Shown in pieces: positions 17,688-26,855 of a stretch of DNA of 56,466 nucleotides. A model generated the notes under the pieces. It worked only from the letters and a program-made list of their open reading frames with translations. It made no database searches and had not been told where the DNA came from. The first letter of the stretch is position 1; each line of letters starts with the position of its first letter. The stretch is taken from positions 1 to 56,466 of the forward strand of contig NZ_HE611064.1 of NCBI RefSeq assembly GCF_000285595.1. The letters are read 5' to 3'. Source of the stretch: Kurthia senegalensis (lineage in GTDB: Bacteria; Bacillota; Bacilli; Bacillales_A; Planococcaceae). Made by a program: the position numbers and the translations under genes.

Positions 17688-18083
17688 ATGGAAACAATTC
17701 CAAATTGCCCGAAATGTGAATCGACGTACACGTATGATGATGGCTTGGCATTTGTTTGTCCAGAATGTGGGCATGAATGGACAGCCTTTGAACAAAAAGA
17801 AGCTGAAGAAGCTGCTCTAATTCGTGATAGTGTAGGGAATGTTTTGAATGAAGGAGATAGCGTTACGATTATTAAAGATTTAAAAGTAAAAGGCGCGACT
17901 TCGGATTTAAAAGCCGGAACGAAAGTGAAAAGCATTCGCTTTTGTGGTGATGTAGACGGACATGATTTAGAAGCGAAAGTAGAAAGTTTCGGAACGCTTT
18001 ATATTAAATCAAAATTCGTTAAAAAAATTGTTCTAACAAAAAAACTTCGAAGTGATTCATTTCGAAGTTTTTTGTTTTTATAA
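17688..18083 (+). CDS. PhnA/YjdM-family zinc-ribbon protein
   Basis: N-terminal zinc ribbon (CPKCES...VCPECGHEW) followed by the PhnA core (DSVGNVLNEGDSVTIIKDLK, FCGDVDGHDLEAKVESFG). Family members are ~110-115 aa and end soon after KSKFVKKI. Here the frame runs ~18 residues further, through the downstream terminator hairpin. An A7 run at 18021-18027 just before the extension could hide a one-base error; with one A fewer the frame stops after KKLF. ATG 17688 follows AAGGAG by 8 nt. The function of the family is not established despite its phosphonate-related name. Confidence 0.85.
   Translation: METIPNCPKCESTYTYDDGLAFVCPECGHEWTAFEQKEAEEAALIRDSVGNVLNEGDSVTIIKDLKVKGATSDLKAGTKVKSIRFCGDVDGHDLEAKVESFGTLYIKSKFVKKIVLTKKLRSDSFRSFLFL
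18040..18074. terminator. Bidirectional terminator overlapping the PhnA-like reading frame
   Basis: AAAAAACTTCGAA / TTCGAAGTTTTTT hairpin between two convergent genes, lying inside the annotated 3' end of the PhnA-like frame. Confidence 0.85.
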
Positions 18084-19240
18084 AGAAGCGTAGTAAATCG
18101 TCATAGCGTCTGCTTCCGTAACGCTTGCGAAATTGCCGAACGTACCGAGGCGCATCGCACGGTCTATAATGATGTTCATCGTATTTTCTGTAATACCGTA
18201 TGTTGATAATTTGCTAGGAGCGCCAATACTCGTCCAAAATTGTTCGAGTTTTTCGATGCCTTTTAATGCAACTTCTAAGTCAGATAAACCAGAAGTATCT
18301 ACGTGGAATACACGAGTAGCAAGCTGACGGAAGCGGTTCACGTCTTCTTGTACGAAGTGACGCATCCAATTAGGGAATAAAATAGCGAGTCCGCCACCGT
18401 GTGGAATATCGTGCACAGCTGAAACAGCATGTTCTAAATTATGCGTAGCCCAATCGCCTCGGAATCCCATATTAATCATGTTGTTTAGCGCCATCGTACT
18501 GCCGTACATTAACGTTGCACGTGCATCAAAATCGTCAGGGTTTTTTAACACGTCAGGAGCTGCTTCCATAATCGTTATTAAGAGAGATTCACACATGCGA
18601 TCTTGAAATTCAGTATGGGCCGTTGTATGGAAATAATGTTCTAATACGTGACTCATACTATCGACAATGCCATAAATCGTTTGGTCTTTCGGAACCGAAA
18701 ATGTATAGCTCGGATCTAAAATAGAAAACTTCGGAAAGACGAGCGGAGACCCCCAGCCATATTTTTCTTTCGTTGACCAGTTCGTAATGACAGAACCTGA
18801 ATTCATTTCAGAACCAGTTGCTGCAATTGTTAACACGACACCGAATGGGAGTGCTTGTTCTACTTTTGCTTTTTTCGTCACGATGTCCCAAGCAGGTGCT
18901 TTTGTATGGACACCTGCAGCTATTAGTTTTACGCAGTCGATGACAGAACCACCACCGACAGCTAATATAAAATCAACTGCCAAATCTCTGCATAGTTGAA
19001 TCCCTTTTTCGACGGTTTCCACACGAGGGTTTGGTTCTACACCGCCAAACTCGATAATGTTGGCGTTCAAAGAAGAGAGTGTTTCGTATACGTCATCGTA
19101 AATACCATTGTTTTTAATACTTCCACCGCCGTAAACGAGCAAAATATTTTGTCCGTATTTAGGAATCTCTCTTTTTAATTTTCAATTTGGCCTTTACCAA
19201 AATGAAGTTTCGTTGGATTGTAGTACGTAAATGAATCCAT
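18078..19240 (-). CDS. Iron-containing alcohol dehydrogenase, butanol-dehydrogenase type (frameshifted)
   Basis: Group III NAD(P)H alcohol dehydrogenase (YugJ/BdhA-like), ~387 aa if repaired. The main part has VYGGGSIK, AVGGGSVIDCVK, TGSEMNSGSVI and iron-ligand histidines in DSMSHVLEHYFH and HNLEHAVSAVHDIPHGGG. The N-terminal ~22 residues (starting MDSFTYYNPTKLHFGKGQIE) lie in another frame. One missing base in the T4 run at 19179-19182 (A on the coding strand) joins them as ...GQIEKLKREIPKYGQNILL. ATG 19240 follows AAGGAG. Converges on the PhnA-like gene. Confidence 0.9.
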
Positions 19241-19398
19241 AAAATCACTCCTTTTTTTCATCATAAGTAATAGAGTGGAATTGTTCAACTGAAATAGATG
19301 GAAAATTTTATCTACTATAAAAATAAAACGTACATTGTAATTTTTTCAAATTCATTGTATAACTAAGAAATGATGATAATCGGCGAAGGAAAGGGAAA

Positions 19399-19572
19399 AT
19401 GATGAAACAATTATTGATTCAACTTATTTGGATCGTAATTATGATTAGTTATTTCATTTATTGCGATCTAGATATTTTTAAATTAAATGGGGTCATTACG
19501 ACGATTTTACTAGGACTATGGGTTCTTGGTACGGCTATGATGATTACATTGTATCGAACGAAAAGAATGTAA
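19399..19572 (+). CDS. Small membrane protein, 57 aa
   Basis: Not recognised. Two membrane-spanning segments (LLIQLIWIVIMISYFIY and ITTILLGLWVLGTAMMITLY) joined by a short polar loop, ending in a basic tail YRTKRM. GAAGGAAAGGG precedes the double ATG (19399 or 19402). A strong terminator follows immediately, which supports a real gene. Confidence 0.72.
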   Translation: MMKQLLIQLIWIVIMISYFIYCDLDIFKLNGVITTILLGLWVLGTAMMITLYRTKRM

Positions 19573-19576
19573 ATAA

Positions 19577-19609
19577 AAACGATCAAGAAAAATTCTTGAT
19601 CGTTTTTTT
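19577..19609 (+). terminator. Terminator
   Basis: CGATCAAGAA / TTCTTGATCG with AAA loop and T7. Confidence 0.93.
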
Positions 19610-19629
19610 GTATGGAAAAGTGATTCATT

Positions 19630-19791
19630 TTAAATAGCGGGCGTATAGTTATATGTCGTATTTTTTAATTGAATAAGAACGAGTAATTCATCTAAAGCAT
19701 TTTCTAATTCTTCGATTGTCGTATTCGCATCAAGGAAATAAAGTTGTTCGTCTTTTACATCATATAACCGTTTATTTTGTGTTTGCATCAT
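19630..19791 (-). CDS. Small acidic hypothetical protein, 53 aa
   Basis: Not recognised. The sequence starts M-M-Q-T-Q-N-K-R-L-Y-D-V, then an acidic helix ANTTIEELENALDELLVLIQ and a polar tail. An ideal AGGAGG (19797-19802) precedes three consecutive ATG codons (19794, 19791, 19788); 19791 or 19788 gives normal spacing. The strong ribosome binding site is the main support. Confidence 0.68.
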   Translation of the reverse strand: MMQTQNKRLYDVKDEQLYFLDANTTIEELENALDELLVLIQLKNTTYNYTPAI

Positions 19792-19955
19792 CATTTCCTC
19801 CTTGTCGCTTTTCTTAAATTATATATAAATAAACAGAAAATTTCAAACTTTTTTTGCAAAATAATTTGTAAATATTTCAAAGGAAATTTGTAAATAGAAA
19901 ACGTGTATGTTAGAGTAGAAATATTTAAATGAAAATAGAAGAACGGAGTGATTTT

Positions 19956-21119
19956 TTGTCTCGGTTAGATATGGAAATGAAGCGGTTTTTGAAAAATGTA
20001 TTTGAAGATTTACACGCGATGCCGGAAGTAGGTTGGCAAGAATATAAAACGACCGCCTATTTAGCCGACTTGCTGAAAAAGCAAGGCTTTCATGTTACAA
20101 CATTTGAAGGCTCCACAGGATTGTATGTAGAAATAGGAAAGGGAAAAGAAATTGTCGGGCTTCGGACAGACATTGACGGTTTATGGCAACAAGTGAATGG
20201 GGAATTTAAAGGCGTTCATTCATGTGGTCATGATGCCCATATGACGATGGCAATCGGTGTACTATTTTTACTGCAAAAGACGTTGAAACCGAATGAGGGG
20301 AGAGTACGTGTATTATTTCAACCGGCTGAAGAAAAAGGAAATGGGGCACTTTCGTTCGTTGAAAGAGGGCTTGTAGATGATTTAAGTTTTCTTTTCGGTA
20401 TGCATATCCGTCCCATTCAAGAAATGATTGAAAATACGTATAGCCCGGTCTTATATCACGGAGCGGCACGATTAATCGAAGGAACGATTTTTGGACAAGA
20501 ATGTCATGGTGCTAGGCCACATCTCGGTAAAAATACAATCGAGATTGGTGCGAGCTTAGTAGCAGCACTTTCTCACATTCATATTGATCCGATGATTCCC
20601 TCTTCTGTCAAGTTAACGAGCTTCCAAGCAGGTAATGTTCAAAATGCGAATACGATTCCTGGTATTGCACATTTTACGATCGATGCACGTTCCCAAACGA
20701 ATGAGGGGATGGAACAACTAATGCATCAATTACAATTAGCCATTTTAGGTGTAGAACAAGCACATCGCGCTCAAATTGAATTTGAAACGAAAGCGACGAT
20801 TGTTGCGGCACAAGTAGATGATACAGCCAAACAATTAATGAAACAGTCTATTATTGAAGTTTGTGGTGTACGAGGACTCGCTGAAGATGTCGTAACACCG
20901 GGTGGGGAAGATTTCCATTATTACACGCTAAAAAGACCTTCTGTAAAAGCGACAATGCTCGGCGTCGGATGTGGAGCAACCCCGGGGCTACATGATCCGA
21001 ATATGACGTTCCAATTCGATGGATTGTATCCAGCCATAGAGATTATGACACAAACAATTGTGAATGCACTTCGTTTCACAGCGCAGCGAAATAAGTCGAC
21101 GGATGCGATTGTTTATTAA
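19956..21119 (+). CDS. amhX: M20-family amidohydrolase, AmhX-like
   Basis: Zinc/manganese-dependent M20D amidohydrolase, ~387 aa, close in sequence pattern to B. subtilis AmhX (DIDGLWQQVNG, HSCGHDAHMTMA, FQPAEEKG, HVRP-like HIRPIQE, ARPHLGKN, GGEDFHYY). Family members hydrolyse N-acyl amino acids or auxin-like amides; the natural substrate is unknown. TTG 19956 follows GGAGTG by 7 nt and is preferred; ATG 19929 has no binding site. Single gene before a bidirectional terminator. Confidence 0.87.
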   Translation: MSRLDMEMKRFLKNVFEDLHAMPEVGWQEYKTTAYLADLLKKQGFHVTTFEGSTGLYVEIGKGKEIVGLRTDIDGLWQQVNGEFKGVHSCGHDAHMTMAIGVLFLLQKTLKPNEGRVRVLFQPAEEKGNGALSFVERGLVDDLSFLFGMHIRPIQEMIENTYSPVLYHGAARLIEGTIFGQECHGARPHLGKNTIEIGASLVAALSHIHIDPMIPSSVKLTSFQAGNVQNANTIPGIAHFTIDARSQTNEGMEQLMHQLQLAILGVEQAHRAQIEFETKATIVAAQVDDTAKQLMKQSIIEVCGVRGLAEDVVTPGGEDFHYYTLKRPSVKATMLGVGCGATPGLHDPNMTFQFDGLYPAIEIMTQTIVNALRFTAQRNKSTDAIVY

Positions 21120-21150
21120 AAGAAACATACAATTCTTATATAGAAACGCA

Positions 21151-21186
21151 AAAAGAGACGCAGAACGAAAAGTTCTGCGTCTCTTT
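21151..21186. terminator. Bidirectional terminator
   Basis: AAAGAGACGCAGAAC / GTTCTGCGTCTCTTT perfect 15-bp stem between convergent amhX and the aminotransferase gene. Confidence 0.95.
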
Positions 21187-21197
21187 CAATGAAAGGA

Positions 21198-22500
21198 TTA
21201 CTTCGTTTTTTCTACTTCTTTAACAGCTGCGTACAATAGATCAAATAATTCTTCGATGCCTTCTTCTTCAATGCAAGAGAAAGCGACACGTAAATCCGTT
21301 TCACCTAATGCAATCGCACCAACACCGAATTGTTCAAGTGCTACTGGACGAAGCGCATCGGCAGAAACGGTTTTTAATTTCAAACACATAAAGTAACCTG
21401 AGTTGAATGGGTAGTAATCCCAGGCATCATCGTATTTACCACTATCTAAAACTTCTTTCGTTTTGAGTGCACGACGTTTCATAATGTCGAATTTTTCTCG
21501 TTTTTGTACGTCAAATTGATCGCTTTGTAATGCTTTTAAAACGAATGTTTGAGAAGGGTGTGGACCAGAAGAAATGGTTGCACGTATAATACCACGCGTT
21601 TTTTCTTCAAGTGCTTTTAGAACAGCGGCATCTTTTGCTGCATATGTGATGAACCCTACACGGAAGCCCCATACGTATTCTTCTTTCGTTGCACCGTCAA
21701 TTTTTACGGCTAATACATTTTCATGAATGTCTGCTAATTGACCGAATAAAGATTGTGTAATCGAGTTTTCGAAAAAATAGTGAGAAGTAAGCGTCGTCTG
21801 TTACGGCTACAACGTTTACGCCTTCTTCAGCCGCTTCTTTGATTGCTTGTACGATCGCTTCTCCTTCTTCAGCAGTAGGAGTATAGCCTGTTGGGTTGTT
21901 AGGGAAGTTTAATAGAACAATCGCTTTCCCAGTTTCTGATTTTTGAGCAATAATCGTTTCTTTTAGTGCAGTTGCATTAAAAGAACCTTGTTGATCGTAA
22001 AGAGGATATGTAACGACACGAGCACCGCGGCGAATACCGAACACCATGTCATAGTTTTCCCAGTTCTTATCTGGAATGATTAAGGCATCGTTTGTATCTG
22101 CAAATAAATCTGCAATGATTGATAAACCATGTGTTAATGCATTCGTTACGATAGGTGTGCTAAATGATTTCCCTTGAAGTGAAGGGTTTTCTTTAAGCAT
22201 TTTTTCGCGCCAAGCATGACGTAATTCAGCTTTTCCTTCTGGGGGTGCATATAAGTATAAATCTTTCGGTTCGTAAGCACTTAGCGTATCTTGAATTACT
22301 TTTAAATGCATAGGTTTGCCATTTTCTAAAGCTGTACCGATTGTTGCATTGTATTTTTTCGCTGATTTTGCTTCAGCAGATTGCGATAAAATGCCTTCAG
22401 TAGGGTAATATAATTCTTTCCCTAAGTTAGAAAGCATATGAAATACTTTCGGAGCTTTTTCTTGTAATGTGTCGTTTAATTGAGCTGCTAATTTATGCAT
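21198..22500 (-). CDS. Class I/II PLP-dependent aminotransferase (frameshifted)
   Basis: Fold-type I aminotransferase of ~433 aa after repair, starting MHKLAAQLNDTLQEKAPKVF. It shows LNFPNNPTGYTPT and DDAYF (PLP contacts), then in the other frame KIDGATKEEYVWGFRVGF with the Schiff-base Lys. The frame break is an extra A in the A6 run at 21772-21777; removing it gives DAYFSLFFENSITQSLFGQL. RBS GAGGCG precedes ATG 22500. It resembles aromatic/aspartate-type aminotransferases of Firmicutes; the substrate is not assigned. Confidence 0.85.
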
Positions 22501-22759
22501 AAACGTCGCCTCTTTTTCAATATTTTTGCAAAAGATTACGGAAAATAACGAACAGATAACGAAAAGATTGTACGATTTATTCGCATTTTCACACAATTTG
22601 CATGACTACATTCATCATAATGTCAAAAGAAAGGAAATGCAATCATATATATGAGAGAAAGAAGATAAAAATGCAAGAAACTACATTGGTTGTTCGAGTT
22701 CGTTAGTGAAAGAGCTACGTATGTTTTGGAATATGTAAAAGGGTTAGTATACATTCATT

Positions 22760-22812
22760 TTGACAAACTAAATGCGGTGACGTATATTATATATGAACAT
22801 ATAATCATATAT
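22760..22812 (+). promoter_or_regulatory. czrA-czcD promoter and SmtB/CzrA-type operator
   Basis: TTGACA (22760-22765), 17-nt spacer, TATATT (22783-22788). Overlapping the start site is a perfect inverted repeat, ATATATGA and TCATATAT separated by 8 nt (22789-22812), of the ATATGA-type bound by ArsR/SmtB zinc repressors. CzrA would repress here and release on zinc. Confidence 0.82.
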
Positions 22813-22832
22813 GCACATAGGAGGTGTTTCGT

Positions 22833-23153
22833 ATGGGAAATCACGATTTTTCGTCGCTGCATACGCCATTAGATGAAGAAACATTATTTCTCGTTTCTCA
22901 AACGTTTAAAGCGATTAGTGATCCGACGAGAATCCGCATTTTGTATTTGTTGTTTGAAAAAGAAATTACAGTAAATGAAATTGCACAAACGCTACAATTG
23001 AAACAATCGACGGTTTCTCATCAACTTCGTTTCTTGAAAAATATGAGACTCGTTCGCTCGAGAAGAGAAGGAACGAACATATTTTATAAACAAGCAGACG
23101 AACATGTGATGTTAATTTTAAAAAAAATGATTGAGCATGCCGCTCATTGCTAG
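22833..23153 (+). CDS. czrA: Zinc-responsive ArsR/SmtB repressor CzrA
   Basis: 106-aa winged-helix repressor with core [16 protein letters not shown] and recognition helix [12 protein letters not shown]. The C-terminal helix reads D-E-H...E-H-A-A-H: Asp, His at +2, His at +13 and His at +16, exactly the alpha-5 zinc site spacing (Asp84/His86/His97/His100) of S. aureus CzrA. There is no alpha-3 Cys motif, so zinc/cobalt rather than arsenic or cadmium is expected. AGGAGG precedes ATG 22833; czcD follows 12 nt downstream. Confidence 0.93.
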   Translation: MGNHDFSSLHTPLDEETLFLVSQTFKAISDPTRIRILYLLFEKEITVNEIAQTLQLKQSTVSHQLRFLKNMRLVRSRREGTNIFYKQADEHVMLILKKMIEHAAHC

Positions 23154-23165
23154 GAGGAATTTTAT

Positions 23166-24125
23166 ATGGGACATCAACATAGTCACGGACATGACCATGC
23201 AGGGCATGATCATACGCATGGAGCAAATAAAAAAACGTTAATTATCGCGTTTATTTTAATTTCAGCGTACATGGTTGTAGAAGTTATTGGTGGGATTTGG
23301 ACGAATAGTTTAGCATTATTATCTGATGCCGGTCATATGCTAAGTGATGCGATTTCACTTGGTGTTGGTATAGTTGCCTTTACGATGGCAGAAAAAGTAG
23401 CAAATAATCATAAAACATTTGGATACAAACGATTCGAAATACTTGCTGCTGTATTTAATGGCGTTACATTAATTGCCATTGCTATTTATATTTTTATTGA
23501 AGCGATTCGTCGCTTTAGAGAACCTGTGGAAATTGCGACACAAGGTATGATGATTATTGCGATTATTGGGTTACTCGTAAATATTTTAGTCGCATGGATT
23601 ATTATGCGCGGTGGCGATACGAAAGATAATTTAAATATGCGTGCTGCTTTTGCGCACGTTATTAGCGATATGTTAGGTTCTGTTGGTGCGATTATCGCAG
23701 CCATTTTAATTATGGCATTCGGCTGGTCTTGGGCGGATCCATTAGCGAGTATTATCGTTGCCCTATTAGTATTACGAAGCGGTTTAGCTGTTACGAAGGA
23801 TTCTGTTCATGTTTTAATGGAAGGTACGCCAATGAATGTTGATTTTGATCAAGTAGCTGCAACGATTTTAGAAGTAGAAGCGGTCAAAACGATTCATGAT
23901 TTGCACATTTGGACGATTACGAGCGGGACGAATGCACTAAGCTGCCACATTGTCGTAGAAAATGATTTGACGATTGGCGAAATGCAACCAATTTTAAATG
24001 ATATCGAACATCGATTGCTTCATCAAAATATTAAGCACATTACGATTCAATGTGAATCAAGTGATACACCACATCACGATGGGCTGCTTTGCGATTTGAA
24101 TGAGGAAGAACATCATCATCATTAA
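23166..24125 (+). CDS. czcD: Cation diffusion facilitator (zinc/cobalt efflux) CzcD
   Basis: Proton-coupled metal exporter, 319 aa, six membrane helices plus a cytoplasmic C-terminal domain. Metal-site motifs are LLSDAGHMLSDA in helix 2 and FAHVISDMLGS in helix 5. Histidine-rich tails lie at both ends (GHQHSHGHDHAGHDH and EEEHHHH). Co-transcribed with czrA, giving a zinc-induced efflux unit. Confidence 0.93.
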   Translation: MGHQHSHGHDHAGHDHTHGANKKTLIIAFILISAYMVVEVIGGIWTNSLALLSDAGHMLSDAISLGVGIVAFTMAEKVANNHKTFGYKRFEILAAVFNGVTLIAIAIYIFIEAIRRFREPVEIATQGMMIIAIIGLLVNILVAWIIMRGGDTKDNLNMRAAFAHVISDMLGSVGAIIAAILIMAFGWSWADPLASIIVALLVLRSGLAVTKDSVHVLMEGTPMNVDFDQVAATILEVEAVKTIHDLHIWTITSGTNALSCHIVVENDLTIGEMQPILNDIEHRLLHQNIKHITIQCESSDTPHHDGLLCDLNEEEHHHH

Positions 24126-24138
24126 TTGTCGTACGTAA

Positions 24139-24182
24139 CAACGATTTTCAGAACGATTCGTCGTTTTGAAAGTCTTTTTTTG
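24139..24182 (+). terminator. Probable terminator of czrA-czcD
   Basis: Imperfect hairpin GATTTTCA...TGAAAGTC enclosing AACGA/TCGTT, then T7. Confidence 0.7.
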
Positions 24183-24280
24183 TTTTTCATCGTGTATCGT
24201 TATGAAAATGTCAGAAGTTGTTCATATTCTATTCATCTTTCTTCGTTATACTGAACAGAGGAGAAAGGTGGCGCTTTGAC

Positions 24281-25753
24281 GTGAAATTAAAATGGACAAT
24301 GGCGATTGTAGCAACGAGTGTGTTGCTAACTGCTTGTAACCAAGCACAAACAGAAAAAGAAAATACAAATTCAAAAGAAACGCATTCTATGATGCATACG
24401 AAACAAAACGGTGCAATGGATCATGAACAGAAAAAACTTCAAAATAATACAGGTGAAAATACGTTAACTTTCCCAGCTGTATTGCAACCAGATGCTAAAA
24501 AAGGCAATCACGTAACGTATACGATTACTGCACAAACTGGTAAGAGTGAGTTGTTTAAAGGTCATCAAACGGAAACGTTCGGTTATAACGGCAGCTTATT
24601 AGGACAAACGTTACGATTAGAAGAAGGGCAAGACGTGACGATTCATTTGAAAAACAAATTGAAAGAAGCGACGACTTTCCATTGGCACGGTTTAGAAGTT
24701 TCGGGAGATGCAGACGGCGGTCCACATAAATTGATTGAAGCGGGTGGAGAACAAACAATTCATTTCAAAGTGACGCAACAAGCGGCGACTTTATGGTATC
24801 ATCCACATCCAATGGGAAATACGGCACAACAAGTGTATAAAGGACTTGCGGGCCTTTTATATATTGACGATATGAAATCAAAAGCACTTGACATACCAAA
24901 AACGTACGGAGAAGATGATTTCCCAATCATTTTACAAGATCGTACATTTACGAAAGATCAACAGCTCGTCTATAAAGATGTAGCGAACATTGATGGTACT
25001 TACGGCGATACGATGATGATTAATGGCGTAGTGAATGCGGCACTTCATACGGATAAGAAACTCGTTCGTCTACGTATTTTAAATGGATCGAACGCACGAA
25101 ATTATCACGTTCACTTTGATCAAAACATTGCATTCACACAAATTGCAACAGATGGTGGCTTTTTAGAAACGCCTAAAAAAATGTCTGATTTATTGCTAGG
25201 TGCAGGAGAACGTGCTGAAATACTCGTCGACTTCTCGAAAGTAAAAGGAAATTCACTAAACTTAGTAGATCAAGATGGCACGGTGCTGATGCCAATTCAA
25301 TTATCAAAAAATGTCGTAACGTCTAGTGCAACGACGAAATTAAATACGATAAATACCGATGAAAAATTATATGAACAAGAAGCATCAAAAGTTGTGAAGA
25401 TGGAAGGTATGGGAGAGAACGTTACAATCAATGGACAAAAATTTGACGAAAATCGTATTGATTTCACTCAAAAACAAGGGGCAACAGAAGTATGGGAAAT
25501 TGAAAATGCGATTACAGATGAAGGCGGAATGATTCATCCATTCCACATTCACGGAACGCAATTCCAAGTGCTTTCTATTAACGGAGAGAAACCAGAAGCA
25601 AGTTTACAAGGATATAAAGATACGATTACGTTACAACCTGGACAAAAAGCAAAAATTGCTGTGACATTTCCTTATAAAGGAACGTACATGTTCCACTGTC
25701 ATATTTTAGAACATGAAGATAACGGTATGATGGGGCAAATTCAAGTGAAATAA
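24281..25753 (+). CDS. Lipoprotein multicopper oxidase
   Basis: Laccase/CueO-like oxidase of ~490 aa, predicted to be anchored outside the membrane by a lipobox (LLTAC, Cys19). All copper motifs are present: HWHGL (~134), WYHPH (~172), HPFHIHG (~419) and HCHILEHEDNGM (~472), including the axial Met of the type 1 site. A Met/His-rich stretch (SMMHTKQNGAMDH) follows the anchor. Likely role is Cu(I) or phenolic/metal oxidation and copper tolerance. GTG 24281 follows AAAGGTGG; an upstream ATG extension would destroy the signal sequence. Confidence 0.9.
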   Translation: MKLKWTMAIVATSVLLTACNQAQTEKENTNSKETHSMMHTKQNGAMDHEQKKLQNNTGENTLTFPAVLQPDAKKGNHVTYTITAQTGKSELFKGHQTETFGYNGSLLGQTLRLEEGQDVTIHLKNKLKEATTFHWHGLEVSGDADGGPHKLIEAGGEQTIHFKVTQQAATLWYHPHPMGNTAQQVYKGLAGLLYIDDMKSKALDIPKTYGEDDFPIILQDRTFTKDQQLVYKDVANIDGTYGDTMMINGVVNAALHTDKKLVRLRILNGSNARNYHVHFDQNIAFTQIATDGGFLETPKKMSDLLLGAGERAEILVDFSKVKGNSLNLVDQDGTVLMPIQLSKNVVTSSATTKLNTINTDEKLYEQEASKVVKMEGMGENVTINGQKFDENRIDFTQKQGATEVWEIENAITDEGGMIHPFHIHGTQFQVLSINGEKPEASLQGYKDTITLQPGQKAKIAVTFPYKGTYMFHCHILEHEDNGMMGQIQVK

Positions 25754-25850
25754 GTGAATTGTGTCTATTTCTTAAAAAATACTCCATTGTTCAAGCATAT
25801 TTACGATGTATAATGTAGAAGAATAGTTATATGTTGAAGGAGAGAATGAA

Positions 25851-26315
25851 ATGAAATCATTAAAATGGGGTATGATGACGTTTGCTATGTCAGCACTTTT
25901 ATTAGCAGGTTGTGGAGAAGATCTGACACAGCCTCCAAAAGGTGAGATGTTAACGACAAATCATAAAGAGAAAGCAGTTATCGGTGATTACTGCTGGACA
26001 GTAGATGGCGAGAAGACGTGTGAAGAAGCAGACAAAACACCACAAGAAGCATTGAAAAAAGCAGAAGCAATTCCTGTAACGATGGAAACAGCTGTTAGTT
26101 TTAAAGTAGATTCAGATGACAAACCATCTGCCGCTAAACTTTCATGGGTGACAGAAAAAGGTAAAAAAGGTGAACAAAAAATGGATTCGACTTTATTCAT
26201 CGCTCCGAAAGAAAAAGGGATTTACTATTATACGATTGAAGCAACTTGGGATGGATCGGGCGAAAATAAATTTGAAGGTACAGCCGAGTACAGCTATAAA
26301 GTAAAAATTCAATAA
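25851..26315 (+). CDS. Lipoprotein, 154 aa, unknown function
   Basis: Signal peptide with lipobox LLAGC (Cys21), then a ~130-residue polar domain ending in alternating Tyr/Lys strands (GIYYYTIEATWD, EYSYKVKIQ) that look like an immunoglobulin-like beta fold. Two cysteines (YCW and TCEE) may form a disulfide. AAGGAG precedes the ATG. It follows the multicopper oxidase by 97 nt but appears to have its own promoter. Confidence 0.85.
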   Translation: MKSLKWGMMTFAMSALLLAGCGEDLTQPPKGEMLTTNHKEKAVIGDYCWTVDGEKTCEEADKTPQEALKKAEAIPVTMETAVSFKVDSDDKPSAAKLSWVTEKGKKGEQKMDSTLFIAPKEKGIYYYTIEATWDGSGENKFEGTAEYSYKVKIQ

Positions 26316-26323
26316 ATGATATA

Positions 26324-26356
26324 AAAAAGAAGTTGGTTTTTAAACAACTTCTTTTT
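26324..26356 (+). terminator. Terminator of the 25851 lipoprotein gene
   Basis: AAAGAAGTTG / CAACTTCTTT hairpin with T5. Confidence 0.88.
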
Positions 26357-26447
26357 AGTACGTATTCATTCATTTTGAAATTTATTTACAAAAGGAAGTG
26401 CCATATGGCATCATAAAGATGAATTGCTAAAAGAAGGATGCGTGAAC

Positions 26448-26741
26448 ATGGAAAATAAATATCAAGTAAGCAACATATTAACGAATAAAAATACAGGCGA
26501 AGTAACGAAGATTTATGCTGTAACGAAAGATCGCCAACCATTTGATTTATTAGACGTCAGCATTTTTAAACACTTTAATATACTTACAATGGATGGATTG
26601 AAAGAAAAAATGGTTGAACATCATATTGAAGGAAATCTCGTTGAAAAAGGATTTAGTATTTCATTAACACTTGCAACACAAGCAGATGCGGACAAATTTA
26701 TCGAGCATATTGCACCGCTTTATAATGATGTATTGCAATAA
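26448..26741 (+). CDS. Hypothetical protein, 97 aa
   Basis: Not recognised. Soluble alpha/beta protein: MENKYQVSNILTNKNTGEVT begins with two beta strands, then FKHFNILTMDGLKEKMVEHH and a final helix DADKFIEHIAPLYNDV. ATG 26448 is ~9 nt after AAGGA; GTG 26442 is in frame. Monocistronic. Confidence 0.72.
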   Translation: MENKYQVSNILTNKNTGEVTKIYAVTKDRQPFDLLDVSIFKHFNILTMDGLKEKMVEHHIEGNLVEKGFSISLTLATQADADKFIEHIAPLYNDVLQ

Positions 26742-26780
26742 ATGAAAAGAGGCTGAGACATATTGTTTCATACTTCAAGT

Positions 26781-26815
26781 AAAAAAGGCACTGTCATCTG
26801 ACAGTGCCTTTTTTA
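26781..26815 (+). terminator. Terminator
   Basis: AAAAGGCACTGTCA / TGACAGTGCCTTTT perfect stem with T run. It is preceded by AAAGAGGCTGAGACAT (26745-26760), which resembles the short 'GAGGCTGGGACA' element scattered in many Firmicutes before terminators. Confidence 0.93.
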
Positions 26816-26855
26816 TTAGACTAGTATAGTACGCTAATCTGTTTTAGTATCATGC

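Noticed and set aside
24218-24280. Longer N-terminus for the multicopper oxidase
   Set aside because: It would place ~20 residues before the lipoprotein signal peptide; GTG 24281 has a suitable binding site.
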